Assembly: GCF_963855985.1 (NCBI RefSeq)
Contig: NC_087110.1
Coordinates: 11,213,001 to 11,277,000 of the forward strand
Origin: Ostrinia nubilalis
Lineage: Eukaryota; Arthropoda; Insecta; Lepidoptera; Crambidae
Reading direction: 5' to 3'
Length of the DNA: 64,000 nt
Both the position numbers and the translations under genes were made by a program. Each line of letters opens with the position of its first letter. Within the stretch, counting starts at the first letter, position 1. The notes beneath the pieces were generated by a model. It saw only the letters and a program-made list of their open reading frames with translations, searched no databases and was not told where the DNA came from. Shown piece after piece: positions 40,839 through 51,421 of this stretch.

Positions 40839-43042
40839 TATAAGAATCAAAGACCCGTTTTTTTCTATCTATCTTAGAACGGAAGATACATATTATCATA
40901 AACGCAGTAAAGAGCATATTTTAGGTTTCTTCACATACTATGTTAGCAGTAAGAGCACATAATAACTTAATATTACGTGAATACTCGCGCTTACTTAATT
41001 TGCTACACAGTAATAGTGCAGTATGTGCCAATTACATCATTCTTATTATGTTTCTACAATTGTTAAGTTCACCTTGCACATAGTATATGTGCAGTAATTC
41101 CACTTAAACACACACTGATATTATGTTTCCATAGGAAAAACAAATGACTTGTACTTAATATTAATGCAGTAATTACAATTATACTGCGTACATACTAAGG
41201 ATTGTCAGAGTGCTGCCTAGGTGTTAACATGTTATGAACGCAGTGGCTGACTCTTACATTATTGGAAGAAGTTGAAAACCTGTCCAAATGACAAATCTAG
41301 CCGAAGACCCAAGAGCTAGATTGACCCGACACTATACCGAAGATATCCCGGACGTGTCTGTACGAGATTAGAATGGCTCTCAAACAGCTGAAAAACAACA
41401 AGGCACCGGGCGATGATGGAATCACGGCTGAGCTTCTGAAATCAGGCGGAACGCCGGTACTAAAGGCTCTTTAGAAGCTATTCGATTCCGTCATCCTTGA
41501 GGGAAAAACGCCTACGGCATGGCACAGACGTGTGGTGATACTCTTCTTCAAAAAAGGCAACAAAACCTTGTTGAAGAATTTATTTTATACCCATCTCACT
41601 TCTGTTTTTGAGAGTCATCATGTTTGGTTTCACGCGACATCTAGCCTCCCGAACAAATCGGTTTCCGATAAGGCTTTAGTATGATAGACCACATACTTAT
41701 ATATGGCAGAAAACTGAGGAGAATAATCAGCAACTTTGTCTGGCATTTGTGGTCTATGAGAAAGACTTCTCTCTTCAAGCTACAGTCTCTCCAACGGTGC
41801 CTTTATTATAGATAGGTATAATCGTTGAAGGGCTTGTACGAATAGGCCACAATGTCAGTCCGTCTCCGGGATCAGGACTTCAGTTGCAGCGAGGGGTCAG
41901 ACAGGGAGATGTCATATTTCTAAAACTGTTCACTACCACTCTGGAAGATGTTTTCAAGCTTCTGGACTGGAGCGGATTGGGCATAAATATCTTCAGCGAG
42001 TACATCACCCATCTTTGATTCGCGGACGATATCGTTCATGGCTGAGAACGTGGAGGATCTAAGCTCAATCCTCGATTGCCTCAATAGAGCCTCTTAACAA
42101 ATGGGTCTTTAATGGACAAGACAAAAATCATGTCAAATGCCGTGCTGTACCCATTCCTCTGAAGGTTGGAGACACTATAAGTTGTCTGATGGCCGCTGGG
42201 GCAGGAAAGTTCTTGAGTGGCGACCATGAGCTGGAAGACGCAGCTTGCTTGGGCAAGCCTCACACTAGGTGGACCGATGATCTGGTGAAGGTCGCGTCAG
42301 GTGCCTGTATGCGAGCGGCACAGGACCGGTCTTTGTGGAAATCCTTGGGGGAGGCCGTTGTCCAGCAGTGGACGTCTTTCGGCTGAAACGAACGACCGAG
42401 TCTTTATTTGATTAGATTGGTATATTTAAGATCTAAAAGTGGGTGCCATTACCATATCTTAATTTTTGATTTAATAACAAGCGATCTCAGCAATTATTTT
42501 GTAATACTTGTTTCATTTACCCCTTGGTTATTTGGGAAAGTTCAACATGAAAGCGTTATTGGCTTATGATAAGCGCAGTATAATCGTATTATTACTGCAC
42601 ATTTAAAGTTTTGATAAATTATTTTGATTCACACTCCCACTCATAAATGCAGTAAGTTGTAAAGATACGGCGCATATATTACGTTGTATGAACTAAAATT
42701 TAAATCAATCATTTAACACATGTACCGTAAGTAACGAAAACTACTGATAAACGCAGTAAGGAACAATCATACTGCATTCATGGGTAGTAAGTATCGAACG
42801 AAAACTTAGTTAATCCATAACATAAACAGTTTTTTAATAATTTTAAATACAAAATATTAATTAAAATACAAAAACCTCATATCAAAATAAACTTTGAGTT
42901 TAGCTCTATAAGCCCATATATTTTTTTTTACAAATATTTGCGTAACTAATTGTAGACACTTCAAAATAAAATTTCAACTTTGATCGCGTTTTTCTCGAAA
43001 CTGTTCACGTGTTACTTACTGCGTTTATAAATTGTGCGGCAG
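40839..43042. repeat. Tandem body, copy 2
   Basis: Near-identical to 38639-40838 along its whole length, ending at the outer right terminal repeat and TTAT. Differences are scattered single bases and a few 2-12 bp indels, so it is a real diverged duplication and not a copy made in assembly. Confidence 0.9.
41265..42390 (+). pseudogene. RTE LINE reverse transcriptase remnant, copy 2
   Basis: Same blocks and same main lesions as copy 1, including the stop after VLKAL and the missing middle. The lesions therefore predate the duplication. A 65-codon frame at 42189-42386 (DDLVKVASGACMRAAQDRSL) is its C-terminal end and not an independent gene. Confidence 0.85.
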
Positions 43043-43107
43043 TTATGACCATTGAAATGAGAATGTTTTTTAAGATAAACATAGGTAGGTAAGTATAAAA
43101 ATAGGTA

Positions 43108-43160
43108 CATACAGCCGAACATAGAACCTCATCCTTTTTGAAGTCGGTTAAAAAGGGATA
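43108..43160. repeat. AACCGAC-type repeat fragment
   Basis: AGCCGAACATAGAACCTCAT CCTTTTTGAAGTCGGTT matches one end of 19544-19947 and the fragment at 11262. Confidence 0.6.
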
Positions 43161-43212
43161 AAAAAATGCTGTCATAATAAGAATCATTTAGTACCTAAAT
43201 AACTTTTATAAT

Positions 43213-43828
43213 AAAAAAACCGGCCATGTGCGTGTCGGACTCACGCACTAAGGGTTCCGTACCATTGATTTATGAAATTTTTTTTTTTTTTAATTTAACT
43301 TATTTGTATGAATGATTACGCGGTAATAAGCGGTTTACGATTTACGAGGTATTAAAAAAACTACTTACTAGATCTCGTTCAAAACAATTTTCGTTGGTAG
43401 TTTTTATAGTAATGTACATCATATGTTTTTATAGATTTTTCATTTTCTTATTTTAGAAGTTAGAGGGGGAGGGGAGGGGACCAACTTTTTTCCACTTTGG
43501 AAGCGTCTGTCACGCAAACTATTCGGTTAGTAACCTATCCATAGACACCCCACACGTATGTGTTTGATGAAAAAAAATTTTTTTGAGTTTCAGTTCTAAG
43601 TATGGGGAGCCCCCAATATTTATTATTATTTTTTTATTTTTGCATCAAAATCTTAATGCGGTTCACAGAATACATCTACTTACCAAGTTTCAACCGTATA
43701 GCTCTTATAGTTTCGGAAAAAAATGGCTGTGACATACGGACGGACAGACGGACGGACAGACAGACAGACAATCATGACGAATCTATAAGGGTTCCGTTTT
43801 TTGCCATTTGGCTACGGAACCCTAAAAA
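43213..43828 (+). repeat. Dispersed repeat with GGGTTCCGTA ends
   Basis: It begins AAAACCGGCCATGTGCGTGT CGGACTCACGCACTAAGGG, contains CGGACAGACGGACGGACAGA CAGACAGAC and ends AAGGGTTCCGTTTTTTGCCA then TTTGGCTACGGAACCCTAAA. GGGTTCCGTA near the left and TACGGAACCC at the right form an inverted pair. I know it as a common lepidopteran repeat but not its class. Confidence 0.7.
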
Positions 43829-43886
43829 GAAACATTGTAACCTTAATATTTTCCACATTGTTTTGATATCCATCAGTATGTTTACC

Positions 43887-44047
43887 ATGAGTTTACGTTA
43901 GGTGTGCTCGCTAGCAACTGCGTTAAAAAATAACATTAATTGTATGACAAATTGTACAGCGCACCTAGCGGCTACTTTTACGAAATAAAATCTTCATAGA
44001 TTTTTTGACGTAGTCGCTCGCGAAAATACCTAACGAAAACTCAGGTC
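43887..44047. mobile_element. MITE family C
   Basis: GAGTTTACGTTAGGTGTGCT to AAAATACCTAACGAAAACTC, with ATTGTACAGCGCACCTAGCG inside. Related to 51659 and 58375. Confidence 0.75.
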
Positions 44048-44260
44048 GACAGAGTTCAAACTCAAACCACACTGCATTGTGAATTCAAACGCGAAAGAAA
44101 GTGAGAAACTTAAGAAGCTTAGAAACAACTGACAGACGTTAGTTTATTATAAAGACGTACAAAAAACATCACCTACGAACTTGGGGACATTAACAATCTC
44201 ACTGGTTATGTATAACAAGGTAGGCAATGCAGGCAGGGGCAGTGGGTTCTAACTCTCAGA

Positions 44261-44591
44261 ATTTTTTTTTATCCACAACGAGGAAGCTCTTGGCCTGTAT
44301 CTCGCCAGATGGTAAGTGACGATCAGACCGAAGGTGGAAGCGAGCTTCACCCGGAATCCTCAACTACGGAGGAACTGGCTATCTTACCTCTAACTGCTCG
44401 AACACAACAATGCTGTTAACATTGTTGTTATGGCGACAGACTTAGGCAAGATGGTGGTAGCTAGCCAGGCGGACTTAGAACAAGCCCTACCACCAACCAA
44501 ACCGAACAGTAAAATCTGCCCCCACTGGGAATCGAATCCGGGACCTCTGCGACTGAAGCAGGTGGTCTTACCACTAGACCACAGAGGCGGT
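44261..44591 (-). mobile_element. tRNA-derived SINE (family S1), full length
   Basis: Reverse orientation of 25402-25731. The B box is at about 44525-44540 (ACTGGGAATCGAATCCGGGA) and the A box at 44565-44585. The T-run at 44261 is the tail. Confidence 0.9.
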
Positions 44592-44639
44592 TGAAAAAGG
44601 CCAATTTAAGGACAATAACTGGCGGCTCCGTTTTAACGG

Positions 44640-44830
44640 CCCCGGAGAACACCGCCGGGTTACGGGACTATTCCCAGCTCTCTTTCCCACCGCTGCAACT
44701 CCTGTGTAATCAGGATCTACAGCTTGACCGCCAATAAAAACCCAACCAGTAAAGGTCAAATTTGTCCCGGGGGAAAGTTAAACCGTCATTGGACTCGCAA
44801 CGAATTATTAATCAGAAGAACATAGGAGGA
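44640..44830 (-). repeat. Repeat R3, long copy
   Basis: ACGGGACTATTCCCAGCTCT, CAACTCCTGTGTAATCAGGA TCTACAGCTTGACCG to GTCATTGGACTCGCAACGAA TTATTAATCAG. Confidence 0.75.
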
Positions 44831-45444
44831 GTTCGAAGGTAAGGTTCGACTTCCCTCCGTGCAAAGCGGATGACAGGTGACAAACAAAGGTTTAAGTAAC
44901 TTTTATGAAAATATATGAAAAGTCGGGGGTTCGTCGGGTTAGTGGGTAGGCCCTGTCCTCTTGAGTCCCACATAACCCCCACAGTTCCCATCGGCCAGTG
45001 GATATGCGCAAAGCATTTCCAGACGAAAAATAAGTGAATAGAATAGAATAGAAAACTTTTTATTTGCAAGAAAGGTATACAAGCAGGTAAGACATAGATT
45101 AAAACAGAGAGAAATAAACAAGTGGACAATTAACTGCTTGTGCCCCTCTGACAAAAAGGCACCCGCTCAGCGTACATCAAGACCGCCAGGGCTTGTCTTG
45201 AAACTGATTTTCAGCGGGGGCCAGAGGGCCCAACAACAGAGGTTGTCACGGCGTACCCCTGCTGACGGAGATGCAAGAGGAGAAAGGAGTCCACAAGTCC
45301 GGCAGCAGGGAGAACGCAGCAAGTGGTTCTGTCTTTACAATTTTAACACAGTCCCAGATGTTTGAAGACATGGTACTTGTTTTTATAAGCGAAATAAAAA
45401 ATATAGAGCCGTTTAAAGATCACTGTGGGATATCTATCCTTACA
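44831..45444. other. Unassigned, GC-richer centre
   Basis: 45138-45365 holds a 75-codon open frame in GC-richer DNA (CGGGGGCCAGAGGGCCC). No domain is recognisable and it lacks splice context. It may be a LINE fragment, since AGAATAGAATAGAAAACTTT near 45045 looks like an antisense LINE tail. Confidence 0.35.
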
Positions 45445-45640
45445 TATTCATCATCATCATCATATCAGCCATAGCCCATAGGAGAATATCTGATGAACAT
45501 ACTCATCCCCCAATGATTTCCATAATGACTGGTTGGTAGCGGCCTGCATCCAACGCCTTCGTGCTACCTTTATGAGGTCGTGGTCGGTCCACCTTGTGGG
45601 TCTCCACTCCAGAACCTTGCTGCCCCATCGGCCAATAGAC
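45445..45640 (-). mobile_element. RTE LINE 3' end
   Basis: ATTCATCATCATCATCATAT CAGCCATAG is the tail; GGTTGGTAGCGGCCTGCATC CAACGCCTTC and TCGGTCCACCTTGTGGGT to TTGCTGCCCCATCGGCC are the coding end in reverse. Confidence 0.88.
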
Positions 45641-45984
45641 CAATTGCCCCGTAGACCAATTGCGTCGCACAATAATGGAAAAAGTCCCAAGGGCGTCACA
45701 GCAAAAAAAGTTTCGGAAGCACTGTAAAAAATAATGGTTTTTCGACATACAAGACCTACTTGGTCTTTCTATGCTATGGCATAACAGTGTCGCTCACAGG
45801 TTACCGTTAACAACGCACAGACAGACAAAATGTAGACACATTAGAATATAAATGGACGAGCAACATCGAATGATTTTATTAGTGAATCGATGAGTTTGAA
45901 CAAATGGACTGTATGTAAAAATATTATTATTGGAATATAAACATAGCATAGGTTAGATCGATATAATTTTTATTGAATTAACAC

Positions 45985-46276
45985 TTTGGGTAATAATTTT
46001 GTTTCAATGGGAGTTTGGATACGGTATTTAACTGTAGATGGTTTCTTTCTTCAGAGAAATCAGGTCAGTCTCCATTGCAGGAGCATGATGACTTCGCCAT
46101 TTTCCCCTGTTGGTGATCGTGCACTCGTGCAGGGAATCGCCTACAGCAGTTTTGATCAGGTCTGTCCATCGCATTGGCGAAAGTCCGCGTCTTCTGATGC
46201 CCTCCACTTTGCCCTGCACCATAGGACACGTTATAAAGTCGATGTTACGGCGGCGAGATATCGTAAGGCGAGCTAG
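45985..46276 (-). mobile_element. LINE C-terminal remnant
   Basis: The minus strand reads SRRRNIDFITCPMVQGKVEG IRRRGLSPMRWTD then SLHECTITNRGKWRSH. It is the C-terminal end of a LINE reverse transcriptase different from the main RTE family. It is open for 96 codons but truncated at the 5' side. Confidence 0.65.
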
Positions 46277-46743
46277 AATATAACATTTTTTAAACATTTT
46301 TTTCTGATATTTTACCACTTGTCATTTGAATATTGGTTATTTTATCTACGAATCAAAAAACTGGGCCTAAGAACAAGAAGAAGAATTATGTTGATCAGAA
46401 ATATCTCTGAAGTTAATGTACAATCACTTGCAAGCAGTAATTGTCATATTTTAAGATAGACATACAACGTTATCTTTATTCCATCTGTGTTTGCAATTTT
46501 AAAGTTCGTAATTAATAAAAGATATACATTTCCTTTTAAACGCGCTTCCTCGCATCTAGTGCTGTCGAAACGAAAATCGATAACGTTTCGACATGTCGAT
46601 AAGATCATCATTGAAAAATTCTTATGCACACAGTTTGTACAATTGGCAGGTGTAATTTCAATGAATTAGATAAGCGCAATCAACAATATAAGGAAAACAG
46701 AACTACGAACAAAATACAACTATTTTAAATTGAATGAAACTGA

Positions 46744-47112
46744 GAGCCCTTTCCCACAGTAATCCAGTAATGCAGGATTTAAATTAAAATTTTGAACGGA
46801 GCGGTTTTATGCGGGACCCTGCAAACGAGATGTTAAAACACGTATACGTATACTACTAAAGCCCGGTCCGTGAGCACGTAGAATTTTGTCCAATGACCCC
46901 TAGCTACCCATCCTTATCGCTCGCGCGTAATTATATTGCTGTCGCGACTGTGCGACTGGCACCCGCAGTGAGTGTGCGAGCGCGATAGTAACATAATTAC
47001 GCGCGAGTGATAAAGATGGGTAGCTTGGGGTCATTGGAAAAATTCTACGTGCTCACGGACCAGACTATAAACGGAATCCTGCAAAAACCGGGATGTCTCC
47101 GTAAGAGCTTTA
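46744..47112. mobile_element. MITE family B, interrupted by MITE I
   Basis: GAGCCCTTTCCCACAGTAAT CCAG at the left, GGGATGTCTCCGTAAGAGCT at the right, with TGCGGGACCCTGCAAACGAG ATG and GGAATCCTGCAAAAACCGGG inside. These are family B features (17360, 52766, 54683). Confidence 0.7.
46865..47061. mobile_element. Palindromic MITE, family I
   Basis: GGTCCGTGAGCACGTAGAAT TTT and AAAATTCTACGTGCTCACGG ACC end the element, and pairing continues through CAATGACC, AGCTACCCATC and CGCGCGTAATTAT to arms of nearly 80 bp. It lies inside MITE B. Confidence 0.88.
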
Positions 47113-47277
47113 ATACTGAGGTTAATTAAAAACAATTAAGTGTACGATTTGTGTAGTTTAAGTTTTCAGACCAACTACAAGGCAGAATCTATGATAAAGA
47201 TTAGATCCAATTTTCAGTGTTGATTTGTAAAACAGACGTTCGACTCTTGATCACACCATCTAATTATCTAACTACTG

Positions 47278-47479
47278 TATAGATCGTGCCATCCACGAAG
47301 ACGCGCCCCACCAAGTTTGATCGAAGGAAGCGCGAGGTGAGTTTGATCCGAGCAATTCGAGCGTCATTGTTGTAGTGTGTGTGTGCACTCATGGATAATT
47401 TAATTTAGCGTGTACCGATAACACTCAAACATTAGCGCAAAAATGTTAGGCCGCGTCTTCGTGGATGACTCGATCTATA
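47278..47479. mobile_element. MITE family J
   Basis: TATAGATCGTGCCATCCACG AAGACGCG at the left pairs with CGCGTCTTCGTGGATGACTC GATCTATA at the right (about 28 of 31). Tips lie in TA. Centre includes GTGTGTGTGCACTC. Confidence 0.82.
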
Positions 47480-48004
47480 CACTAGAGACGTAACAGTTTA
47501 ACATCGATAGAGAGCGTCCTCGCACTACGCTAAGACGCAACGTTAAAATTAACATATTATTACTATGCAGCGCCGTCCAAGAGAATCTGTGCAACATAAG
47601 TTTTATTCATTGGCTGTACATCGCATTCTTGATTGGAAAGAAATCAATTACGTGCTGGATAGACGGACGAATATTTCAAGATAAGTATTTCGAAGAAAGT
47701 AAAATGACATTTCAGCTTCCATAAAATAGTAGTATACTAACAACATAATTGAAGTGGTGAGTGGACAAAGGTCTTAACTAACAAAATGAGTTCTGAGTGT
47801 TTAAAAATGTTAATCCGCTCATACCACATTTGAATCCTGAAATGTATGAATGCTTGTCAGATAACACCTTTGTTAAGGTTTGACACGTAACAAAATTGCG
47901 TGTTTTGAGCTCATTAGTCGATTTTATCATCACTTAAAACCTATGTTCATGCAAAAAAGTCGATTCTTCAGTTTGTCCACTCACCCCTTCAATTGTCAAG
48001 TGGC

Positions 48005-48083
48005 AAAAGTCGGAATTACTAACTCAGTAGGAAAAGGCTCATAGTCCAGCAGTGGGCTGTAAAGGGCTGTTGATGATGATGAT
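48005..48083 (+). mobile_element. LINE 3' tail, RTE-like subfamily B
   Basis: AAAAGGCTCATAGTCCAGCA GTGGGCTGTAAAGGGCTG, then (TTGATGATGATGATGA). Same ending as 11695-11825. Confidence 0.7.
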
Positions 48084-48307
48084 GAACCCAGTATTGATAG
48101 TAGCGCCCTCTTGTAAATGTCATAATTAGAAGGGATATGTACTTTATTGACTGTTGTCCAGCATGACAAAAATCGGAACTCTAATCCAGTATTTAAATTT
48201 TAAAGTAGTGCCCTCTTGTCAATGTCATACTGGGACGCTGAAGTGTTGTACAGCTATAGTCCAGATATTTTTAAGATATTTCTTTGTCAATAAGTCCTCT
48301 AATTATT

Positions 48308-48536
48308 TACTAGCTTTCCGCCCGCGGCTTCGCCCACGTGGAATTTTGTCTGTCAAAGAAAAAAATTATCGCGCGCGTCCCTGTTTAAAAAACCGGGATA
48401 AAAACTATCCTATGTCTTTTCCCGGGACACAAACTATCTTTACGCCAAATTTCATCAAAATCGGTTCATTGGTTTAGGCGTGAAAGCAAGACAGACAGAC
48501 AGAGTCACTTTCGCATTTATAATATTAACTAGATTT
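48308..48536 (+). mobile_element. Helitron-like / Metulj-type repeat
   Basis: TACTAGCTTTCCGCCCGCGG CTTCGCCCACG, GTCCCTGTTTAAAAAACCGG GATAAAAACTATCCTATG, AAATCGGTTCATTGGTTTAG GCG, CAGACAGACAGAGT and TCGCATTTATAATATTA. Full length, very like 59853-60086. The 107-codon ORF ending inside it is a read-through of repeat sequence. Confidence 0.85.
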
Positions 48537-49615
48537 TTATGTAGCGTCGTTCGTAATTCAACCTTACTAACGATTTAAATCAAATCTGTCACATGAAACG
48601 TAAACGAAATTAAAATTCATTGCTTCGCATTTCATTACTTAATAATTAATTTAGTATTTTAATTAGAAATTCAGTCTTTCAAAAGTATAATTTAAGTGTG
48701 CAAATTAAAAGTTTATTTTCGAATCGTGTTTTTTTCTTCTCTATCAGTTAGGCACTTTTTTAATTCCATATATTTTTTTGTCTTGCACATAATTTATTAT
48801 TTAACCTTTTTAAACGTATGCCTAAACCTAATGTATTTGAAACATAGTCGATAAGAAAAACAAATCCAGTATATTTCTTTATTAAAATATTCTTTTAAAT
48901 CGTGAAAATTACAAAATTTTTCATTGTCTGTCAGTAAGGTACTTTTAATGTCATAATTTTATTTTTACAGATTGCTTGCAACGCAACATAATTTAATTCA
49001 GAGCAATAAAACTTTCAGGGGAAATAAATGGGCTTACACTTAACGCACTTCAAAATAAATAACATTAACGACTCTACAAATGTCGTTGAATATTAAAATT
49101 CACAAAAACTTTTTAATAGTCGACTTTAATTTTAGTATCTTTTTCTATTCTAAAGAATATCTTGAGACGGATCTGTATTTTACAATTCCAAGAGAGCTTT
49201 TTAACTAAACCACGGACAAATTAACGACAAACCGTATAATACAATTAGCAAGCTTTCAGTTATAGTATTAATATTTAATTTCAAAACATTAATAACACAG
49301 CTTAAATCCATTTAGCTTCAACACCCATTAGTAAGGTAGACAATAATGAGGCTTTATTTATATTAAACCAACTAAAACATTTCAAAATATCTGAATTAAT
49401 ATTTATTGTTGGTTTTATTTTACATATTTTTTACTAAGACATTTTCGTTAGGCAATAATTTATTTTGCTTACGTTCAAGTATTATCTGGTCCCTATAAAA
49501 GTACCTAATATTGTATTATTTTTTAAACGCAAAGGAATACATTTTAAACGCATTTGATTTGAAAAGAGAACTTGATTAATCTGTTATCGGCGACAACAGA
49601 GCTTAAGATGAGTAT
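48537..49615. other. AT-rich sequence upstream of a candidate promoter
   Basis: About 1.1 kb of notably repeat-poor, AT-rich DNA. Poly-A/T runs are common. Nothing coding. Confidence 0.4.
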
Positions 49616-49770
49616 AATAACGCATTGCGACGTAAGCCGTTTCGGCACGCCGCCTGAACCATGCGCAAAAGCCATTCGTGTAGACGCGCCCGTACGGGAA
49701 GGCTGCGTCTGTCGATGCCTTTGCGCGCTCCCGACACGAGCGTTCGGAATTCAAATCCGCCGTCGCGTTC
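49616..49770 (+). promoter_or_regulatory. CpG-rich block, candidate promoter
   Basis: Against AT-rich flanks this 150 bp is dense in CpG (CGACGTAAGCCG, GGCACGCCGCC, GACGCGCCCGTACGGG, GCGCGCTCCCGACACGAGCG). ATGCGCAAAAGCC holds a TGCGCA core like those of general promoter factors. It lies just upstream of a likely transcribed exon with a good donor. The overlapping 101-codon frame (49572-49877) has no domain and is not called. Confidence 0.45.
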
Positions 49771-49859
49771 GAATTCGAATACTTTTAAATTTGAAAAAGG
49801 AATGCAGGTTCTTTTTGTGCCATTCTAAATTACTTTTCTGTGGATTGGTTTTTAAAGTA

Positions 49860-49980
49860 CTTGTGTTGTGTGAGTGAGTCGAATAGTGAATTGAAAAGGA
49901 AAATCGTGTTATTCAGTTGATTTTTTTGTGTTGTGACGTGAAGTGCTTTGGCTGATTTTCCAGGATTCTTCTGTCCATCG
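49860..49980 (+). other. Candidate noncoding first exon
   Basis: GTGTTGTGTGAGTGAGTCGA ATAGTGAATTG to CTTCTGTCCATCG ends exactly at the donor GTAAGTATTT (49981). GT/GA-rich 5' untranslated sequence of this type is common in insect genes. There is no ATG between the stop at 49877 and the donor, so it would be untranslated. Its 5' end is not defined by the sequence. Target acceptor unknown; it could be an alternative first exon of the gene whose coding exons are at 53928 and 63931, or of another gene beyond the window. Confidence 0.4.
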
Positions 49981-51090
49981 GTAAGTATTTAACCTAATTT
50001 AGAAACTAAAATGTTCCGATAGTAACCGTAAATAAATTGATATTAATGAGGGTACTCAAATAAAATTACCGAAACATCACAATCGCACGGTAGAAAACTG
50101 GAAATAATAAATCCTCGGAAGAAAAACTAAACCTCTTTCGTACCGCAAAGGAAATAAGAAAAATAAAAGTCCGCGGGCAAGCCTGGCAGTTTATAAAAAG
50201 TTCTCATTGAAAGAAAAGTGGGGTCATAGTTGAAGCAACTTCGAGTTTTTAAAAAATAATGACGTCTCTCGTTCAGCGTATAATGAGATATTAATACTTT
50301 ATACAACTTTACCCAGCAATTTAACTTACGTATAGAAGTTTCTTACCTACTTATTAAAGCAACTTTGGTAAAGATTTCAATAGAATAATAAAAGATTTGA
50401 AGAGTTTTTGGTACGGGTAATTGTTTTGTTCCAGTAATTTCAAAGATTCTACCCTCTATTTTATTAATCAAACGAAATGTTTTGTTCTGAGTTTAATTAA
50501 GTGTCGGTAGGCATGTAATTATGTTTTAGGAGTGTACTTGTATTTGACTTTGTAATACACGTACCTACACTCTAATAAAAATATCTACTTTTAGGGGGAT
50601 GTAATGTAACTTTCTTATTAATAATCTACTGTTTTTTTATAAAGTTTTAAAAACTTGTCATTTTACTTAGTAATGTGCTATTTTGCAACCCAAAGTTTAA
50701 CATGCTCAGAATGTAGGTAACGAATATCGGTAGCGAAATAGCAAGGCTCTTTTTAAATAGTAAAAACCGTGGTATTCCATGTTCATCACCTAAATTGTCA
50801 TCATCAACACCTAAAAAATTTTTTTTTTAACTTTCGAAATAACGCTAAATCGACGATTCAAAATAATCGTTATCCGTTATTTTCACTGGATATCCCATTT
50901 AAATCGGTGTAAAACATTCTATAACGACATCGGACCCTCCTGTGCTATTGGAGGAGCACTGGACCGATTTCAATAAATCTTATAAGGGACCGCTTCTGAA
51001 GGATAGTGTTGTAACGAGTGCACGAATTAATTCGAATTAATTTAATTCGAGTTGTACGAATTTAGGATACGAATTACGAAGACAGGAATT
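49981..51090. other. Possible intron start, no gene seen
   Basis: AT-rich DNA with no recognised repeat until MITE A at 51091. ATTAATTCGAATTAATTTAA near 51020 is a simple palindromic run. Confidence 0.4.
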
Positions 51091-51246
51091 AACGCTTTAT
51101 TCACAAACGATGCTTTCTTAAGTGAAGCAGCAAATCGAACGCACTGTGTTGAATAGAGCTCTGTGATGTGACCCTGTGTTCGTGTGTGACCCTGTGCGTT
51201 CACGCGTTCTGTAAGACCTCATAGTACTGTTTGTGAATACGGACGT
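51091..51246 (+). mobile_element. MITE family A
   Basis: CGCTTTATTCACAAACGATG C to GTTTGTGAATACGGACG, with TAA next to each end. The internal GTGACCCTGTG is duplicated. Confidence 0.82.
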
Positions 51247-51421
51247 AAGTCCACCTTAGTAATATTGGTTGAAGTAGTGCCACAATTCTAATTGGATAAA
51301 TCCCACCCTGTCAACAGTCCTTTAGGTTTTATAAATTGTTTCTATGCCTCTAGGTTTTGTGGAAGAGATCGCCTTAAATTGTTAATTCGGCCATGTTTCG
51401 ACCACATTATTTCGACTAAGG

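Larger units (their letters stand above)
38467..43042. mobile_element. Compound TIR transposon with tandemly duplicated body
   Basis: The element begins CTGCCGCACAATTTATAAAC GCAGTAAGTA and ends with the reverse complement, TTACTTACTGCGTTTATAAA TTGTGCGGCAG. TTAT flanks both sides (38463-38466, 43043-43046). An 88-bp left-end unit is repeated (38467-38554, 38555-38642). The body plus right terminal repeat then occurs twice: about 38639-40838 and 40839-43042, with small indels and substitutions between them. The second body has no left terminal repeat. Each body carries an RTE fragment of about 1.1 kb, so the transposon captured an RTE insertion before it was duplicated. GCAGTAA motifs in both orientations are dense in the non-RTE parts. 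No transposase frame is present. Confidence 0.85.

Noticed and set aside
38467..43042. Tandem bodies as an assembly duplication
   Set aside because: The bodies differ by several indels and substitutions, so they are not the same sequence counted twice, although a long-read check remains useful.
45138..45474. Overlapping short ORFs in GC-richer DNA
   Set aside because: No domain, no splice sites, no supporting context; probably repeat-derived.
46028..46318. 96-codon minus-strand ORF as a host gene
   Set aside because: KVEGIRRRGLSPMRWTD is LINE C-terminal sequence.
49572..49877. 101-codon plus-strand ORF with many Arg and Cys
   Set aside because: It overlaps the CpG-rich block, has no recognisable domain and ends before the donor; composition alone explains it.
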